Shown here: in pieces, positions 23,579 to 33,566 of the stretch
Layout of the letters: every line of letters begins with the position of its first letter
Position numbering within the stretch: position 1 is the first letter of the stretch
Origin: an uncultured Rhodospirillales bacterium
Lineage (GTDB): Bacteria > Pseudomonadota > Alphaproteobacteria > Acetobacterales > Acetobacteraceae
DNA length: 47,752 bases
Assembly: GCA_945957135.1 (NCBI GenBank)
Contig: CAMFLK010000004.1
Location: 1 to 47,752, forward strand
Reading direction: 5' to 3'
The notes under the pieces: generated by a model
Database searches by the model: none
The model's input: only the letters and a program-made list of their open reading frames with translations
What the model was told of the DNA's origin: nothing
Made by a program: the position numbers and the translations under genes

Positions 23579-24443
23579 CGGCCACACCGGACGCGGGCCC
23601 GCACGACGTCGCCCGCGCCCATCGCCCCTTCCCCACCGGCAAGCTGCTGCTCTGGGCGTTGGTGGTGGTGGTGGCGGCGGATTTCGCGACGGCCGTGGCG
23701 CGCAACCCGAATTTCGGCTGGCCGGTGATCGGCGCCTATCTGTTCGATGCCACCGTGCTGCGCGGCCTGTCCGTCTCGCTCAGCCTGACCGTGGTGGCGA
23801 TGACGCTGGGCATCGCGCTGGGCCTGCTGCTCGCCATCGCGCGGCTGTCTCAGGACCGGCTGGCGCGGGGGCTGTCCGGCCTGTTCATCTGGTTCTTCCG
23901 CGGCACGCCGCTGCTGGTGCAGCTGATCTTCTGGTACAACCTCTCCACCCTGTTCCCGGAATTGACGCTGGCCATTCCGTTCGGCCCGGTACTGGCGCAT
24001 TACGACACCAACACGGTGATCACGCCCATCACGGCGGCCATCGTCGGCCTTGCGCTGAACGAGGCGGCGTATATGGCGGAGATCATCCGCGGCGGATTGC
24101 TGTCGGTGGACCGGGGGCAGGCCGAGACGGCGGAAGCGTTCGGCATGACGCGGCTTTACGCCCTGCGCCGCATCATCCTGCCGCAGGCGATGCGCGCCAT
24201 CGTGCCGCCCACCGGCAACCAGCTCATCAGCATGATCAAGGCCACCTCGCTGGTCAGCGTCATCGCCATGGCCGATCTGCTCTATTCCGTGCAGTCCATC
24301 TACAACCGCACCTTCGAGATCGTGCCGATGCTGCTGGTGGCGGTGATCTGGTACCTGTTCGTCACCTCGCTGCTGAATGTCGGGCAGGCTTATATCGAGC
24401 GCTACTACGCGCGCGGCGAGCGCAAGATCGCCCAGGCCGCTTC

Positions 24444-24447
<4 letters not shown>
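23575..24447 (+). CDS. Amino acid ABC transporter permease (second system)
   Basis: A 290-residue HisM-family permease. It has an additional N-terminal helix (LLLWALVVVVAADFA), a cytoplasmic loop and then the core helices with the motif FRGTPLLVQLIFWY, ending in the EAA loop ETAEAFGMTRLYALRRIILP. Only one permease gene is present, so it should act as a homodimer, as in several GltK/OccQ-like systems with longer permeases. The start at 23575 overlaps the stop of the binding protein. Confidence 0.88.
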
Positions 24448-25209
<762 letters not shown>

Positions 25210-25217
<8 letters not shown>

Positions 25218-26031
25218 TGTCCGCCGGCAGATCGGCGCGGTCCGCCCATTCGTGCCAGGAGCCGACGAAGACGCGTACATGCGCGAACCCCGCAAGGCGC
25301 AGCGCGTAGGCCGCGGTGGCGGCGCGCGCGCCGCGATGGCAATAGGCGATGATGTCCCGCTCCGGCGACAAGCCTGCCGCTTGGGCGCGGGCAGAGATAT
25401 CCTCGGGCGCGCGATAGGCGCCGTTCTCCAGCAGGTCTTCCCAGAACAGGAATCTCGAACCAGGAATTCGGCCAGGCCTGGCGCAGCAGGGATGAACGAA
25501 GCTGCCATCATGCTCGCTCCGGCGGCGGACATCGAGAATGTCGGTGCGCGCCGGGTCGTGCCCGCGCACCTCATCGATCGTGGCGAACACGGCGGCGTTG
25601 AAAATCCCTTCGCCGGACGGCGCGCCGGACCGAATCGCCGCCGGCGCGCTCTGCCCTGGCGCCACCGGTCCGCCAACCGCGCGCCACGCCGCGAAGCCGC
25701 CATCGAGCACGAGGCCGCCGCGCAGCCCGGCATAGTGGTGGAACCACAGCCCGCGCGGCGAGATCATGCCGGTCTGTTCCTCGAAATAGACCGTGGTGGT
25801 CGCGCGATCCGCGCCGACCGCGTTCAGCCCGGCCCGCACCGCCGCCTGCATGTCCGCCACCCCCGCCGGTCCGCTGTCGGGAATGAAGTAGTCGTACACT
25901 TGAAGACTGGCCGCGCCGGGAATGGTCGCCTGTCGCCATACGGATTCCTCGCGCGTGTCCACGACCAGCAGGCCGGGTTCGCCGAGGTGGACCAGCAGCT
26001 GCGCCGGGTCGATGGTGGGGGAGTTGGTCAT
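25210..26031 (-). CDS. Two-domain sulfurtransferase (rhodanese / mercaptopyruvate type)
   Basis: A 273-residue tandem rhodanese. The N-terminal domain begins LLVVDTREESVWRQATIPGA and is inactive. The C-terminal domain has the active loop with Cys231 in YCHRGARA. Such enzymes move sulfane sulfur from thiosulfate or 3-mercaptopyruvate to an acceptor. The CHRGAR loop differs from both textbook loops (CRKGVT for rhodanese, CGSGVT for mercaptopyruvate sulfurtransferase), so the donor is open. It is the last gene of the minus operon after the mu-crystallin-family reductase (11-base gap). That context favours breakdown of a sulfur-containing amino acid or peptide. Confidence 0.82.
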
Positions 26032-26042
26032 GGGATTTCCTT

Positions 26043-27026
26043 TCACGCCCAATCTCCGCCGGCAAGCGGCAGGACGGTGCCGATGCCGCTGGCGGCGGCT
26101 TGGCGCAGCACGCGCGCGGCCAGGGCGATATCGAACAGGTTGAGGCCAAAGGTCGAGATATACAGCCGCGAATCCGGGGAAGCACGCCAACCGTCCAGCA
26201 TCACCGCCGCGAGGTCGGCCGCCACGCGCTCTGGCGGGAAGCGGCCGGCGCGATACATGCGGAACAGGCTCTTGGCACTGGTCTCGCAGAACGGGCCCCA
26301 CAGATCGACCACCACCGCATCCGAGGCGGCGATCGCGGCGAAGGACACCTCGTTGTAGCCGACCTGCACAATGGTCCGGCCAGGTCGCACCGCGCCCTCA
26401 TCCAGTATGGGCGTGGCGGCGGAGGTGCAGCACAGAACGACATCCGCGCCTTCCAAGGCCGCATCGATATTCGTGGCGACCGCGACGGTACTTTCAAAAT
26501 CCGCGATATGTGCCGGCGTGCGGTTCCATATCGTCACCCGTTCCAGCGCCGGATACAGCGCCGCGAGCATGCGCAGGTGCGCGCGGGCCTGCACGCCCGC
26601 GCCGATCACCGCCACGCGGCGTGGCGGCTGGGACAGGCAGGCCAGCGCGGCGGCGGTGGTACCGGCGGTGCGGATCGCGGTCAGCAGGGCGCTCTCCACC
26701 ACGGCGACGGGACGGCCGCTCGCCAGATCGTTGAGCAGGGTCAGCGCGAGGGCGCGCGGTGCGCCGTCCGCCAAATCCGGCCGGTGGGCCGTCCATTTCA
26801 CGCCGACCACACCGATCGCGCCGGCCAGCCGGGCCGGCAGCGCATAGGCACGCGCCTGGACCGCTTTGGTGCCGATCGGAACGGAAATCTCCGACGGCAT
26901 CTCAGCCTGGCCGGCCCGCAGCAGCGCGAGCGTGTCACGCAGGTCCTGCACCGCGAGTTGCATATCCGCACCGCCGGCAGCCAACACGTCGGCGCGAGAG
27001 AGATAGCGGATGGGCACCTCAGCCAT
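26043..27026 (-). CDS. Ornithine cyclodeaminase / mu-crystallin family protein
   Basis: A 327-residue NAD(P)-binding protein. The N-terminal dimerisation part carries KWTAHRP, with the Lys typical of the family. The Rossmann motif VAVIGAGVQARAHLRML is near residues 140-156, and NRTPAHIADF follows strand 2. The family includes ornithine cyclodeaminase, alanine dehydrogenases, SbnB-type opine enzymes and ketimine reductases (mu-crystallin); the sequence alone does not decide. It overlaps the M20 hydrolase gene by eight bases. A ketimine or pyrroline-carboxylate reductase role would fit an operon that handles peptides or cyclic imino acids. Confidence 0.82.
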   Translation of the reverse strand: MAEVPIRYLSRADVLAAGGADMQLAVQDLRDTLALLRAGQAEMPSEISVPIGTKAVQARAYALPARLAGAIGVVGVKWTAHRPDLADGAPRALALTLLNDLASGRPVAVVESALLTAIRTAGTTAAALACLSQPPRRVAVIGAGVQARAHLRMLAALYPALERVTIWNRTPAHIADFESTVAVATNIDAALEGADVVLCCTSAATPILDEGAVRPGRTIVQVGYNEVSFAAIAASDAVVVDLWGPFCETSAKSLFRMYRAGRFPPERVAADLAAVMLDGWRASPDSRLYISTFGLNLFDIALAARVLRQAAASGIGTVLPLAGGDWA

Positions 27027-28332
27027 GCCGCAGCGCCTCGACCGTGGCGGGTAGCCAGTGCAGCAGCGAGGTCACGAACCGGTCGATGCCCTCGAGTGTC
27101 ACGAACTCGTCCCGCGCGTGCGCGTTGCCGCCGCGCCCCAAGCCGCCGATGAGGAACACGTCGGCGACCCGCGCGAAGGCATAGGCGGGCATGGCGCCGA
27201 TCGCCCATGGCCATATTTGCGATGGCGCGCCGAGTGCCCGGTAGGTGCGGTCCAGCGCCCGGACGGCAGGATGGTCCGGCGGAAAAGCATGGCCGGGATA
27301 GGCGTCTTCCACCGTCAGCACCGCCTCCGTGCCATCGAGCACGGCCTGCATGGCGGCGAGCAGCGCGCGCGGATCGATACCGGGCGGCGTGCGCAGATCG
27401 AAGCGCGCCTCGGCGGCGGCCGGAATGATGGCGCGCCCACCCGCCGGATCGGTGCGCAGTTCGGCGACGTTCAAGCTGACAGCGGCAAGCACGTCTGTCA
27501 GCAGCGCCACGCCATCGCCCGAAACGCAAAAGCGCTCGCTTGCGCGAAAACGAAGCTCGGCGTCGGGATCGAAGGACTCGGCCAGCGTCGCGACGAGCGC
27601 ACGGACCGGCGCGGAGAGAGCAATGCGCTGCCTCAGCTCAGGCAGAGCATCCAGCCGCGCAAGTCCCTCCACCAGCAAGACGGCGGGATTGGCGATCCAC
27701 GGTGCATTGCTGGAATGGATCGCCGCGGCCGGGCCGGTGGCGCGGATGCGCCCGTGCGCGATGCCCTTCGATCCGCAATAGAGGCGCGGCGGGCCGCCGC
27801 CATATTCGCAGAAGGACGGAAACAGCGCCGCCCCGCTGCGCCGCACTGGCGTATTGTCCGCCAGCAGATAGTCGCGCAGGGCCGTGCTTCCGCTTTCCTC
27901 CTGTCCCTCGATGAGAATTTCGAGATTGGCCTCCAGCCCGCCCGCCAGCAGCGCCTCCAGCGCCACGATCATCCCGGCGAGCGGACCCTTGTTGTTCTCC
28001 GCGCCGCGCCCGACGAAGCACGGGCCGAACGACGCCAGCGTGGTCACCCCGCCGGTGAAGGGCGGCACGACCCAGCTCTCGGGATCTGCGGGCATGACGT
28101 CGTACATGTTGTAGAGCAGCAGCGTCACGGCCGCGCCGCGATCGATGCGCGCATGCACGATCGATGGCGAAGCCCGCGCCCCAGCCTCGACGATGTCCGC
28201 CCCCAGCCGCGCGCGCAAATCGTCCGCCACGCGCGTGGCCATGCGCGCGAGGCCCGGTGCGTTCCCTACTACGGAGGGAATGGCGGTGTAGTCCGTCAGA
28301 AGATCGAGCACCCGCCTGCGATAATCCGTCAC
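27019..28332 (-). CDS. M20-fold metallohydrolase with altered metal-site residues
   Basis: A 437-residue protein of the M20 peptidase/deacylase family, with catalytic and lid domains. The Asp of the first motif is kept (Asp78), but the usual GHxDxxP is NMYDVMP, putting Met76 where the first metal-ligand His should be. The bridging Asp of the GRGxxDxKG motif is Asn113 (GRGAENNKG). The catalytic Glu145 and its neighbour Glu146 are present (EGQEESGS), and a late His is in GNAHARDE. The start is GTG 28332, overlapping the permease stop (GTGA). It probably acts in the cytoplasm on the compound imported by the adjacent dipeptide-type transporter. It might be a mononuclear or unusual-metal enzyme. 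Confidence 0.82.
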   Translation of the reverse strand: MTDYRRRVLDLLTDYTAIPSVVGNAPGLARMATRVADDLRARLGADIVEAGARASPSIVHARIDRGAAVTLLLYNMYDVMPADPESWVVPPFTGGVTTLASFGPCFVGRGAENNKGPLAGMIVALEALLAGGLEANLEILIEGQEESGSTALRDYLLADNTPVRRSGAALFPSFCEYGGGPPRLYCGSKGIAHGRIRATGPAAAIHSSNAPWIANPAVLLVEGLARLDALPELRQRIALSAPVRALVATLAESFDPDAELRFRASERFCVSGDGVALLTDVLAAVSLNVAELRTDPAGGRAIIPAAAEARFDLRTPPGIDPRALLAAMQAVLDGTEAVLTVEDAYPGHAFPPDHPAVRALDRTYRALGAPSQIWPWAIGAMPAYAFARVADVFLIGGLGRGGNAHARDEFVTLEGIDRFVTSLLHWLPATVEALRHG

Positions 28333-29243
28333 AGCCGCACCCGCGGGTTGAGCACTGCGTAAGCGATGTCGGTCAACAAATTTATCGCCACGAACACGCA
28401 GGCGGACAGCAGTACCACCGCCTGCACCAGCGGGAAATCGCGGTTCTGGATGGCCTGCACCGCCAGTCGGCCGATGCCCGGCCAGGCGAAGATGATCTCC
28501 GTCACCAGCGCGCCGCCCAGCAGCGAGGCGAACTGCATCGCCTGCACCGTCACCACCGGCACCAGCGCGTTGCGCAGGGCGTGCCGCAGCACCACGCGCG
28601 ATGACGACAGTCCCTTGGCCCGCGCGGTGCGCACGTAATCCTGCCCCAGCGCCTCGATCAAGCTGACCCGCACCAGCCGCGTCACCGCACTCATGTAGTA
28701 GGCGCCGAGCGCGACGGCCGGCAGCACGAGATGGCGGGCCTCGCCATAACCCCCGGTGGGCAGCATGCGCCAACGCAGCGCGAACAGCAGCAACAGCAAC
28801 AATCCAAGCCAGAACACCGGAATCGCCTGGCCGGACAGCGCAACCAGCCGCACCAGCAGGTCCCACGCCGTGCCCCGCGTCACCGCCGCCGCCACGCCGA
28901 GCGCCAGCCCCAGCGCCGTGCTCCAGGTCAGCGCGGTGACCGCGAGCAGCGCGGTCGCGGGCAGGCGCTCGGCGATCAACCCGGTCACCGGCAGGCCGAA
29001 ACGCAGGGAGGTACCGAGATCGCCCGTGACGGCATGGGCGAGGTAACGAAAATATTGCAGCAGCACCGGGTCGTCGAACCCCATGGCGTGGCGATAGGCG
29101 TCGATCTCCGCCCGACTCGCCGTCGGCGGCAACATCAGCGCCGCGGGATCGCCATTGAGGAACAGCGCGAAGAACACGATGGCGGAGACGCCGAGCAGTA
29201 CGATCACCGACAGGCCGAGCCGCTGGACCAGGAAGCGGATCAT
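28329..29243 (-). CDS. Dipeptide/oligopeptide-type ABC permease (DppB-like)
   Basis: A 304-residue inner-membrane permease with six helices. It begins IRFLVQRLGLSVIVLLGVSAIVFF and shows the periplasmic LGTSLRFGLPV loop and the EAA motif RTARAKGLSSSRVVLRHALRNALVPVV (read in two parts), typical of DppB. It forms the pore with the downstream DppC-like protein. The stop overlaps the M20 start, and the start overlaps the second permease stop. Confidence 0.9.
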   Translation of the reverse strand: MIRFLVQRLGLSVIVLLGVSAIVFFALFLNGDPAALMLPPTASRAEIDAYRHAMGFDDPVLLQYFRYLAHAVTGDLGTSLRFGLPVTGLIAERLPATALLAVTALTWSTALGLALGVAAAVTRGTAWDLLVRLVALSGQAIPVFWLGLLLLLLFALRWRMLPTGGYGEARHLVLPAVALGAYYMSAVTRLVRVSLIEALGQDYVRTARAKGLSSSRVVLRHALRNALVPVVTVQAMQFASLLGGALVTEIIFAWPGIGRLAVQAIQNRDFPLVQAVVLLSACVFVAINLLTDIAYAVLNPRVRL

Positions 29244-30079
29244 CGCGCCCGCGCGTCCATCCGCCGCACCAGCCCGTCGCCCAGCAGGTTGAACCCCACC
29301 ACCAGCGCCGCGATCACCAAGCCGGGATACAGCACCAGCCAGGGCGCCACGAGCAGAAAAGCCCTGCCATCGCCGATGAGATTGCCAAGCGTTGGAGTCG
29401 GCGGTTGCACGCCGAGGCCGAGGAATCCCACAGAGGCTTCCAGCACGATCAGCCGCGGGAAATCCAGCGTCAGCAGCACGATCTGCGGGGCCATGATATT
29501 CGGCAGCAGATGCCGGCCGAGCATGCGCGGCAGCGACACGCCGATGGCCCGCGCCGCCTCCACGAACTCCTGCTCGCGCAGTTCCAGCACCCGCGCCCGC
29601 GCCGTGCGCGCATACACCGCCCAGCCGGTCACGCCGAGCACGACGACGAGATTGACGATCCCCGGCCCCACCACGGCCATCACCAGAAGGATGAGCAGGA
29701 TGAAGGGAATGGCCAGTTGGATGTCCACCAGCCGCATGATCACCGCATCCGCCACCCCGCCGGCATAGCCCGCCACGAGTCCCAGAAGCGTGCCGAGCAC
29801 CGCGCCGAGCACACCCGCGACGAGTACGATGGCAAGCGATATCTGCGTGCCCCGCACGATGCGCGCCAGCAGGTCGCGCCCGATCTGGTCGGTGCCGAGC
29901 GGATGCACCGCCCCCACCGCCGCGCTACCCGGCGCCTTCAGCGTGGCGAGCAGCGAACCCGCCATCGGGTCGGCCGGCCAGGCGAGCGGCCCGGCGATCG
30001 CGAAAAGCGCCGCTGTTGCCAGCAGGAATCCGCCGATCAGCAGATCGGCGGCCGCCACCACACGGCCGGGCGCGATCAA
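29240..30079 (-). CDS. Dipeptide/oligopeptide-type ABC permease (DppC-like)
   Basis: A 279-residue partner permease with an N-terminal helix (ADLLIGGFLLATAALFAIA), the HPLGTDQIGRDLLARIV motif that marks DppC proteins, and the EAA loop EAARAIGVSLPRMLGRHLLP. It overlaps the binding-protein stop by four bases. No ATPase gene is present in this operon. Confidence 0.9.
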   Translation of the reverse strand: MIAPGRVVAAADLLIGGFLLATAALFAIAGPLAWPADPMAGSLLATLKAPGSAAVGAVHPLGTDQIGRDLLARIVRGTQISLAIVLVAGVLGAVLGTLLGLVAGYAGGVADAVIMRLVDIQLAIPFILLILLVMAVVGPGIVNLVVVLGVTGWAVYARTARARVLELREQEFVEAARAIGVSLPRMLGRHLLPNIMAPQIVLLTLDFPRLIVLEASVGFLGLGVQPPTPTLGNLIGDGRAFLLVAPWLVLYPGLVIAALVVGFNLLGDGLVRRMDARAR

Positions 30080-31569
30080 TTGCCGATGCGGATGTCGAAC
30101 ACCGGAATGCGCGCGTCCGCCCGCCCCTTGAACTCCACGCTCTTGCGCTTTCCGTAGAGCGTGTCTTCCTGATACAGCGTCAGCGCCGGCACCTGGGTCG
30201 CCGCGAGGTCCTGCGCGCGGGCCAGCACCGCGGCGCGCGCGGCGGGGTCGATGGTGCGGCGGCTCTCATCCAGCAGCTTGTCCATCTCGGGGTTGGAATA
30301 GGTGGAGTAAGGCTCGCCGCTACGGAAGATCGGGTAGATCGCCGCATCCGCATCCAGCGTCTGGGTCGAGCCCCAGGCGAGCATGTAGATCGGCGCCTGC
30401 TTGCCCGCCGGCACCATCTGCGCATAGACGGGCCAGTCCGGCACTTCCAGCTCCGCTTTCACGCCGATGGCCGCGAATTCCTGCGCGATCACCTGGCCGA
30501 CATCCGCACTGTTGATGTAGCGGCGCGGCACCTGCATCTTTATCGAAAGCCCGTTCGGATAGCCCGCCTCCGCCAGCAGCGCCTTGGCCTTCGCGGGGTC
30601 GTAGGCAGGAACCGGCTCGTCCTTGTAGCCGAAATCGAACACGCCCACCTGCGTGCCGGTCAGGCTGGCATTGTTCCTCAGCACCTCGGCCACGATGGTC
30701 TTGCGGTCGATGGCCAGCGACAGGGCCTGGCGCACCCGCGCGTCATCCAGCGGCTTCTCGCCGGATTTCAGGCCGAGATAGATGATCAGCCCGCCATTCT
30801 TCACGCGCAGCAGCGAGGTTTCCGGATTGTCGTCCAGCGTCTTGCCCAGCTCGACCGGCACCGCCTCGATCAGCCCGACCTCGCCGGTCATCAGCGCCGT
30901 CACCCGCGCCGTCGCGTCGGGAATGGCGCGCCAGATCACCGTGTCGATCGCCGGCTTGCCGCGCCAGTACGCCGCATTGGCCTTCATCGTCACATGGTCG
31001 TCAGGCACGAACTCGCCCACCACGTAAGGGCCCGTGCCCACCGGCTTGCGCGCGAACTGCTCAGGTCCCACCTGCTTCACATAGCCGGGCGGCACGATAT
31101 AGGCGGGGTAGCGGCTCATGCGCGTGGGCAGCAGCGGGTCCGGCCCGTTGGTACGGACCCGCACGGTGAGCGGATCGACCACATCCACCCCCGCGATCGT
31201 GCGGATATAGCTGATGGTCGGCGATTTCGCGGCGGGGTCCAGCACCCGCTCCAGCGAGAACTTCACGGCATCCGCCGTGAACTTCTCGCCATTGTGGAAG
31301 GTCACATCCGGCCGCAGGGTGAATTCCCAGGTGGTGTCGTCGATCGCTTTCCACGCGGTGGCCAGGCCCGGCACCAGCTTCATCGCCGCGTCGCGCATCA
31401 CCAGCGTGTCGAAGACGTTGTCCACCACCGTGGCGGGCTCGCGCAGAAAGCCAGGGTCCATCGCACCTACCGAGGCGGCGCGGCCGATCACCAGCTCGCC
31501 AGCCCGCGCGCCGCCCGCCAGAAGCAACGCCGCCAGCATGCCCGTCACAAGCGAAGGAACAAGCCGCAT
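30076..31569 (-). CDS. ABC transporter substrate-binding protein, family 5 (peptide-type)
   Basis: A 497-residue extracytoplasmic binding protein. It has a signal peptide (LVPSLVTGMLAALLLAGGARA) and the SBP_bac_5 order VPGLATAWKAIDD, FTLRPDVTFHNGEKFTADAV, then RQALSLAIDRK. I choose the ATG at 31569, since GGGGAG is six bases upstream; the ATG at 31575 directly abuts that site. It heads the operon and diverges from a GntR gene across 120 bases with an AT-rich near-palindrome. Ligand: a small peptide or peptide-like compound, judging by the M20 hydrolase downstream. Confidence 0.9.
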   Translation of the reverse strand: MRLVPSLVTGMLAALLLAGGARAGELVIGRAASVGAMDPGFLREPATVVDNVFDTLVMRDAAMKLVPGLATAWKAIDDTTWEFTLRPDVTFHNGEKFTADAVKFSLERVLDPAAKSPTISYIRTIAGVDVVDPLTVRVRTNGPDPLLPTRMSRYPAYIVPPGYVKQVGPEQFARKPVGTGPYVVGEFVPDDHVTMKANAAYWRGKPAIDTVIWRAIPDATARVTALMTGEVGLIEAVPVELGKTLDDNPETSLLRVKNGGLIIYLGLKSGEKPLDDARVRQALSLAIDRKTIVAEVLRNNASLTGTQVGVFDFGYKDEPVPAYDPAKAKALLAEAGYPNGLSIKMQVPRRYINSADVGQVIAQEFAAIGVKAELEVPDWPVYAQMVPAGKQAPIYMLAWGSTQTLDADAAIYPIFRSGEPYSTYSNPEMDKLLDESRRTIDPAARAAVLARAQDLAATQVPALTLYQEDTLYGKRKSVEFKGRADARIPVFDIRIGN

Positions 31570-31613
31570 GCGCATCTCCCCATCGCGATCCTCGCGCCCA
31601 ATGCGCGAAGTGG

Positions 31614-31626
31614 ATATATGATATAT
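31614..31626. promoter_or_regulatory. Likely GntR operator between divergent genes
   Basis: ATATATGATATAT, two copies of ATATAT around a central G, stands out in a GC-rich gap between the binding-protein gene (start 31569) and the GntR gene (start 31690). FCD-type GntR regulators bind short AT-rich palindromes of this kind. It could also contain the -10 box of either gene. Confidence 0.5.
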
Positions 31627-31689
31627 TCTCCGGCGGGCTTCCCCCTGTCCAGCATCTTCGCGCCGCGGCGCAAACACGAAGGACCCGCG

Positions 31690-32367
31690 ATGACACTTGC
31701 CGAGGCGGACGGCTACGCGCCCGCGCCGAAAGGTGGCCTCGCCGGCCACGCCGAACGCGCGCTGAAACGCCGACTGATCGAGGGCATGCTGCGCCCCGGC
31801 GAACGGCTGATCACCCGCGACATCGCCGCCCAGCTCGGCACCAGCATCACCCCGGTGCGCGAGGCGCTGCTGAAACTGGTGGCGGCCGGTGTGCTGCACG
31901 CCGCCCCCTCGCAATCTTTCCAGGTGCCGGTGTTACGCGCCGACGAATATCTCGAAATCGCCGACATCCGTCGCGAGGTGGAGGGCCTGGCCGCCGAACG
32001 CGCCGCCGCGTGCATTGACAGCGCGGGCATCGCCCGCCTGCGCGCCGCCAACACCGCGTTCCAATCGGCCAAGCGCCGTGGCGACGTGCCCGCCTCCCTC
32101 GCCGCCAACCGGGCCTTCCGCTTCGGCCTCTACGAGGCCGCCGGCATGCCCCATCTGCTCGCCATCATCGAACGTCTCTGGTTGCAGATCGGCCCCACCC
32201 TGAACCACCTCTACCCACAGCCAACCCGCGCGGACAGCCCGCACAACTACGACCGCGTCCTCGACGCGCTGAGCCAGCGCGACGGCCCCGGCGTGCGCCG
32301 CGCCATCGAACGCGCCATCACCGCGGGCAACGAAATCCTGCTGGCCAATCTGGAGGCCGCGGGGTGA
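31690..32367 (+). CDS. GntR-family regulator (FadR/FCD subgroup)
   Basis: A 225-residue regulator. Residues about 20-80 are the winged helix: LKRRLIEGMLRPGERL, then TRDIAAQLGTSITPVREALLKL. Residues about 85-220 are the helical FCD effector domain with the family Asp/His ligand pattern around EIADIRREVEGLAAERAA. It diverges from the dipeptide-type operon and is presumed to control it. The frame is open far upstream, but the HTH and the ATG at 31690 fix the start. It converges with the enolase-family gene across 23 bases. Confidence 0.88.
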   Translation: MTLAEADGYAPAPKGGLAGHAERALKRRLIEGMLRPGERLITRDIAAQLGTSITPVREALLKLVAAGVLHAAPSQSFQVPVLRADEYLEIADIRREVEGLAAERAAACIDSAGIARLRAANTAFQSAKRRGDVPASLAANRAFRFGLYEAAGMPHLLAIIERLWLQIGPTLNHLYPQPTRADSPHNYDRVLDALSQRDGPGVRRAIERAITAGNEILLANLEAAG

Positions 32368-32390
32368 AGCCGAGCGCCGGCCGGTCGGTA

Positions 32391-33566
32391 TCAGGCGGTT
32401 TTGGCAGTCACGAACGGCACGGCGCCCTCGGGGCGGTTCGATCCGCGATTGGGATCGAATTGGCGGATCGGATGGCGGACATAGGGGTGGCGCGCGCAAG
32501 CTTCCTCGTCGAGTTCAAGTCCCAGCCCGGGAAGAGCGGGAATCCTGATCTCGCTATTCGTGAACTCCAGCGATTCACGCACGATCTCCCGGCGCCAGGG
32601 CACGTCCACCGCGATCGTCTCGAGGATGCAGAAATTGGGGATCGTCGCCGCGAGCTGAAGCGTCATCGCGTTCACCACCGGCCCGGTGGGGTTGTGCGGC
32701 GCCACCGGCAGGAAGCGGGCATGGCCCATGGCGGCGATCTTCTGCGCCTCCAGCATGCCGCCGACATGCCCCACATCCGGCTGCAGGATGTCCACGGCGC
32801 GCTTGTGGATCAGCTCCATGAACCGCTCCGGCTCGAAATACCGCTCGCCGGTGGCGATGGGGATCGGGCTGGCGGCGCGCACGTCGGCCAGCGCGTCGAT
32901 GCTTTCCGGCGGCACCGGCTCCTCGAACCAGCGGGGCTCGAATTTCGCCAGCGCCCGCGCCATGGCGATCGCCGTCGGCACGTTCAGGCGCCCATGCACC
33001 TCGATCATCAGGTCGATATCCGGCCCGACCGCGGCGCGCACCGCCTCGACGATCTCGATGGTGCGGTTGCGGGCGGGCTTGTCCATTTCCAGGTAGGCGG
33101 CGCCGAACGGGTCCCATTTGAGGCCCTTGAAGCCCATCGCGACCGCCTCCTTCGCCTTTTGCGCGAATTCCTCCGCGGTCCGGGCGCCGGCGAACCAGCC
33201 GTTGCCGTAGCACGAGACGCTGTCGCGGTGCTTGCCGCCCAGCAGCTCGTACACCGGCACGCCGAGCGCCTTGCCCTTGATGTCCAGCAGCGCGGCCTCC
33301 ATGCCGCTGAGCGCGCTGCGCAGCACGACGCCGGTGCGCCAGTAGGAATTGCGGTGCATCAACGAAATCAGATAGTCGGTCGCGAACGGATCCTTGCCGA
33401 TCAGGAACTCGCCCAGCTCCTCCAGCGCCGCCACCACGGCCTTCTCGTTCCACTCCACGGTGGATTCGCCGAGCCCCTCGATGCCCGAATCGGTCTGCAG
33501 CTTGACGAAGATGTAGTTGGCGCGGTGCGCGTCCACGAGGAAGGTCTTGTAGCCGGTGATCTTCAT
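32391..33566 (-). CDS. Enolase-superfamily dehydratase (mandelate racemase type), galactonate dehydratase-like
   Basis: A 391-residue protein with an alpha+beta cap and a TIM barrel. Metal ligands fit Glu189 (in IEVHGRL), Glu215 (WFEEP) and Glu241 (GERYFEP). The acid/base set is His191 plus the Asp264-His291 pair (QPDVGHVGG and VAPHNPTGP). This is the galactonate-dehydratase layout, which removes water from a C2-C3 position of a sugar acid to give a 2-keto-3-deoxy acid. The first metal ligand is Glu rather than the usual Asp. It is the last gene of the Opp-type operon (ATGA overlap with the ATPase gene), so its substrate is probably the imported sugar acid. Confidence 0.82.
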   Translation of the reverse strand: MKITGYKTFLVDAHRANYIFVKLQTDSGIEGLGESTVEWNEKAVVAALEELGEFLIGKDPFATDYLISLMHRNSYWRTGVVLRSALSGMEAALLDIKGKALGVPVYELLGGKHRDSVSCYGNGWFAGARTAEEFAQKAKEAVAMGFKGLKWDPFGAAYLEMDKPARNRTIEIVEAVRAAVGPDIDLMIEVHGRLNVPTAIAMARALAKFEPRWFEEPVPPESIDALADVRAASPIPIATGERYFEPERFMELIHKRAVDILQPDVGHVGGMLEAQKIAAMGHARFLPVAPHNPTGPVVNAMTLQLAATIPNFCILETIAVDVPWRREIVRESLEFTNSEIRIPALPGLGLELDEEACARHPYVRHPIRQFDPNRGSNRPEGAVPFVTAKTA

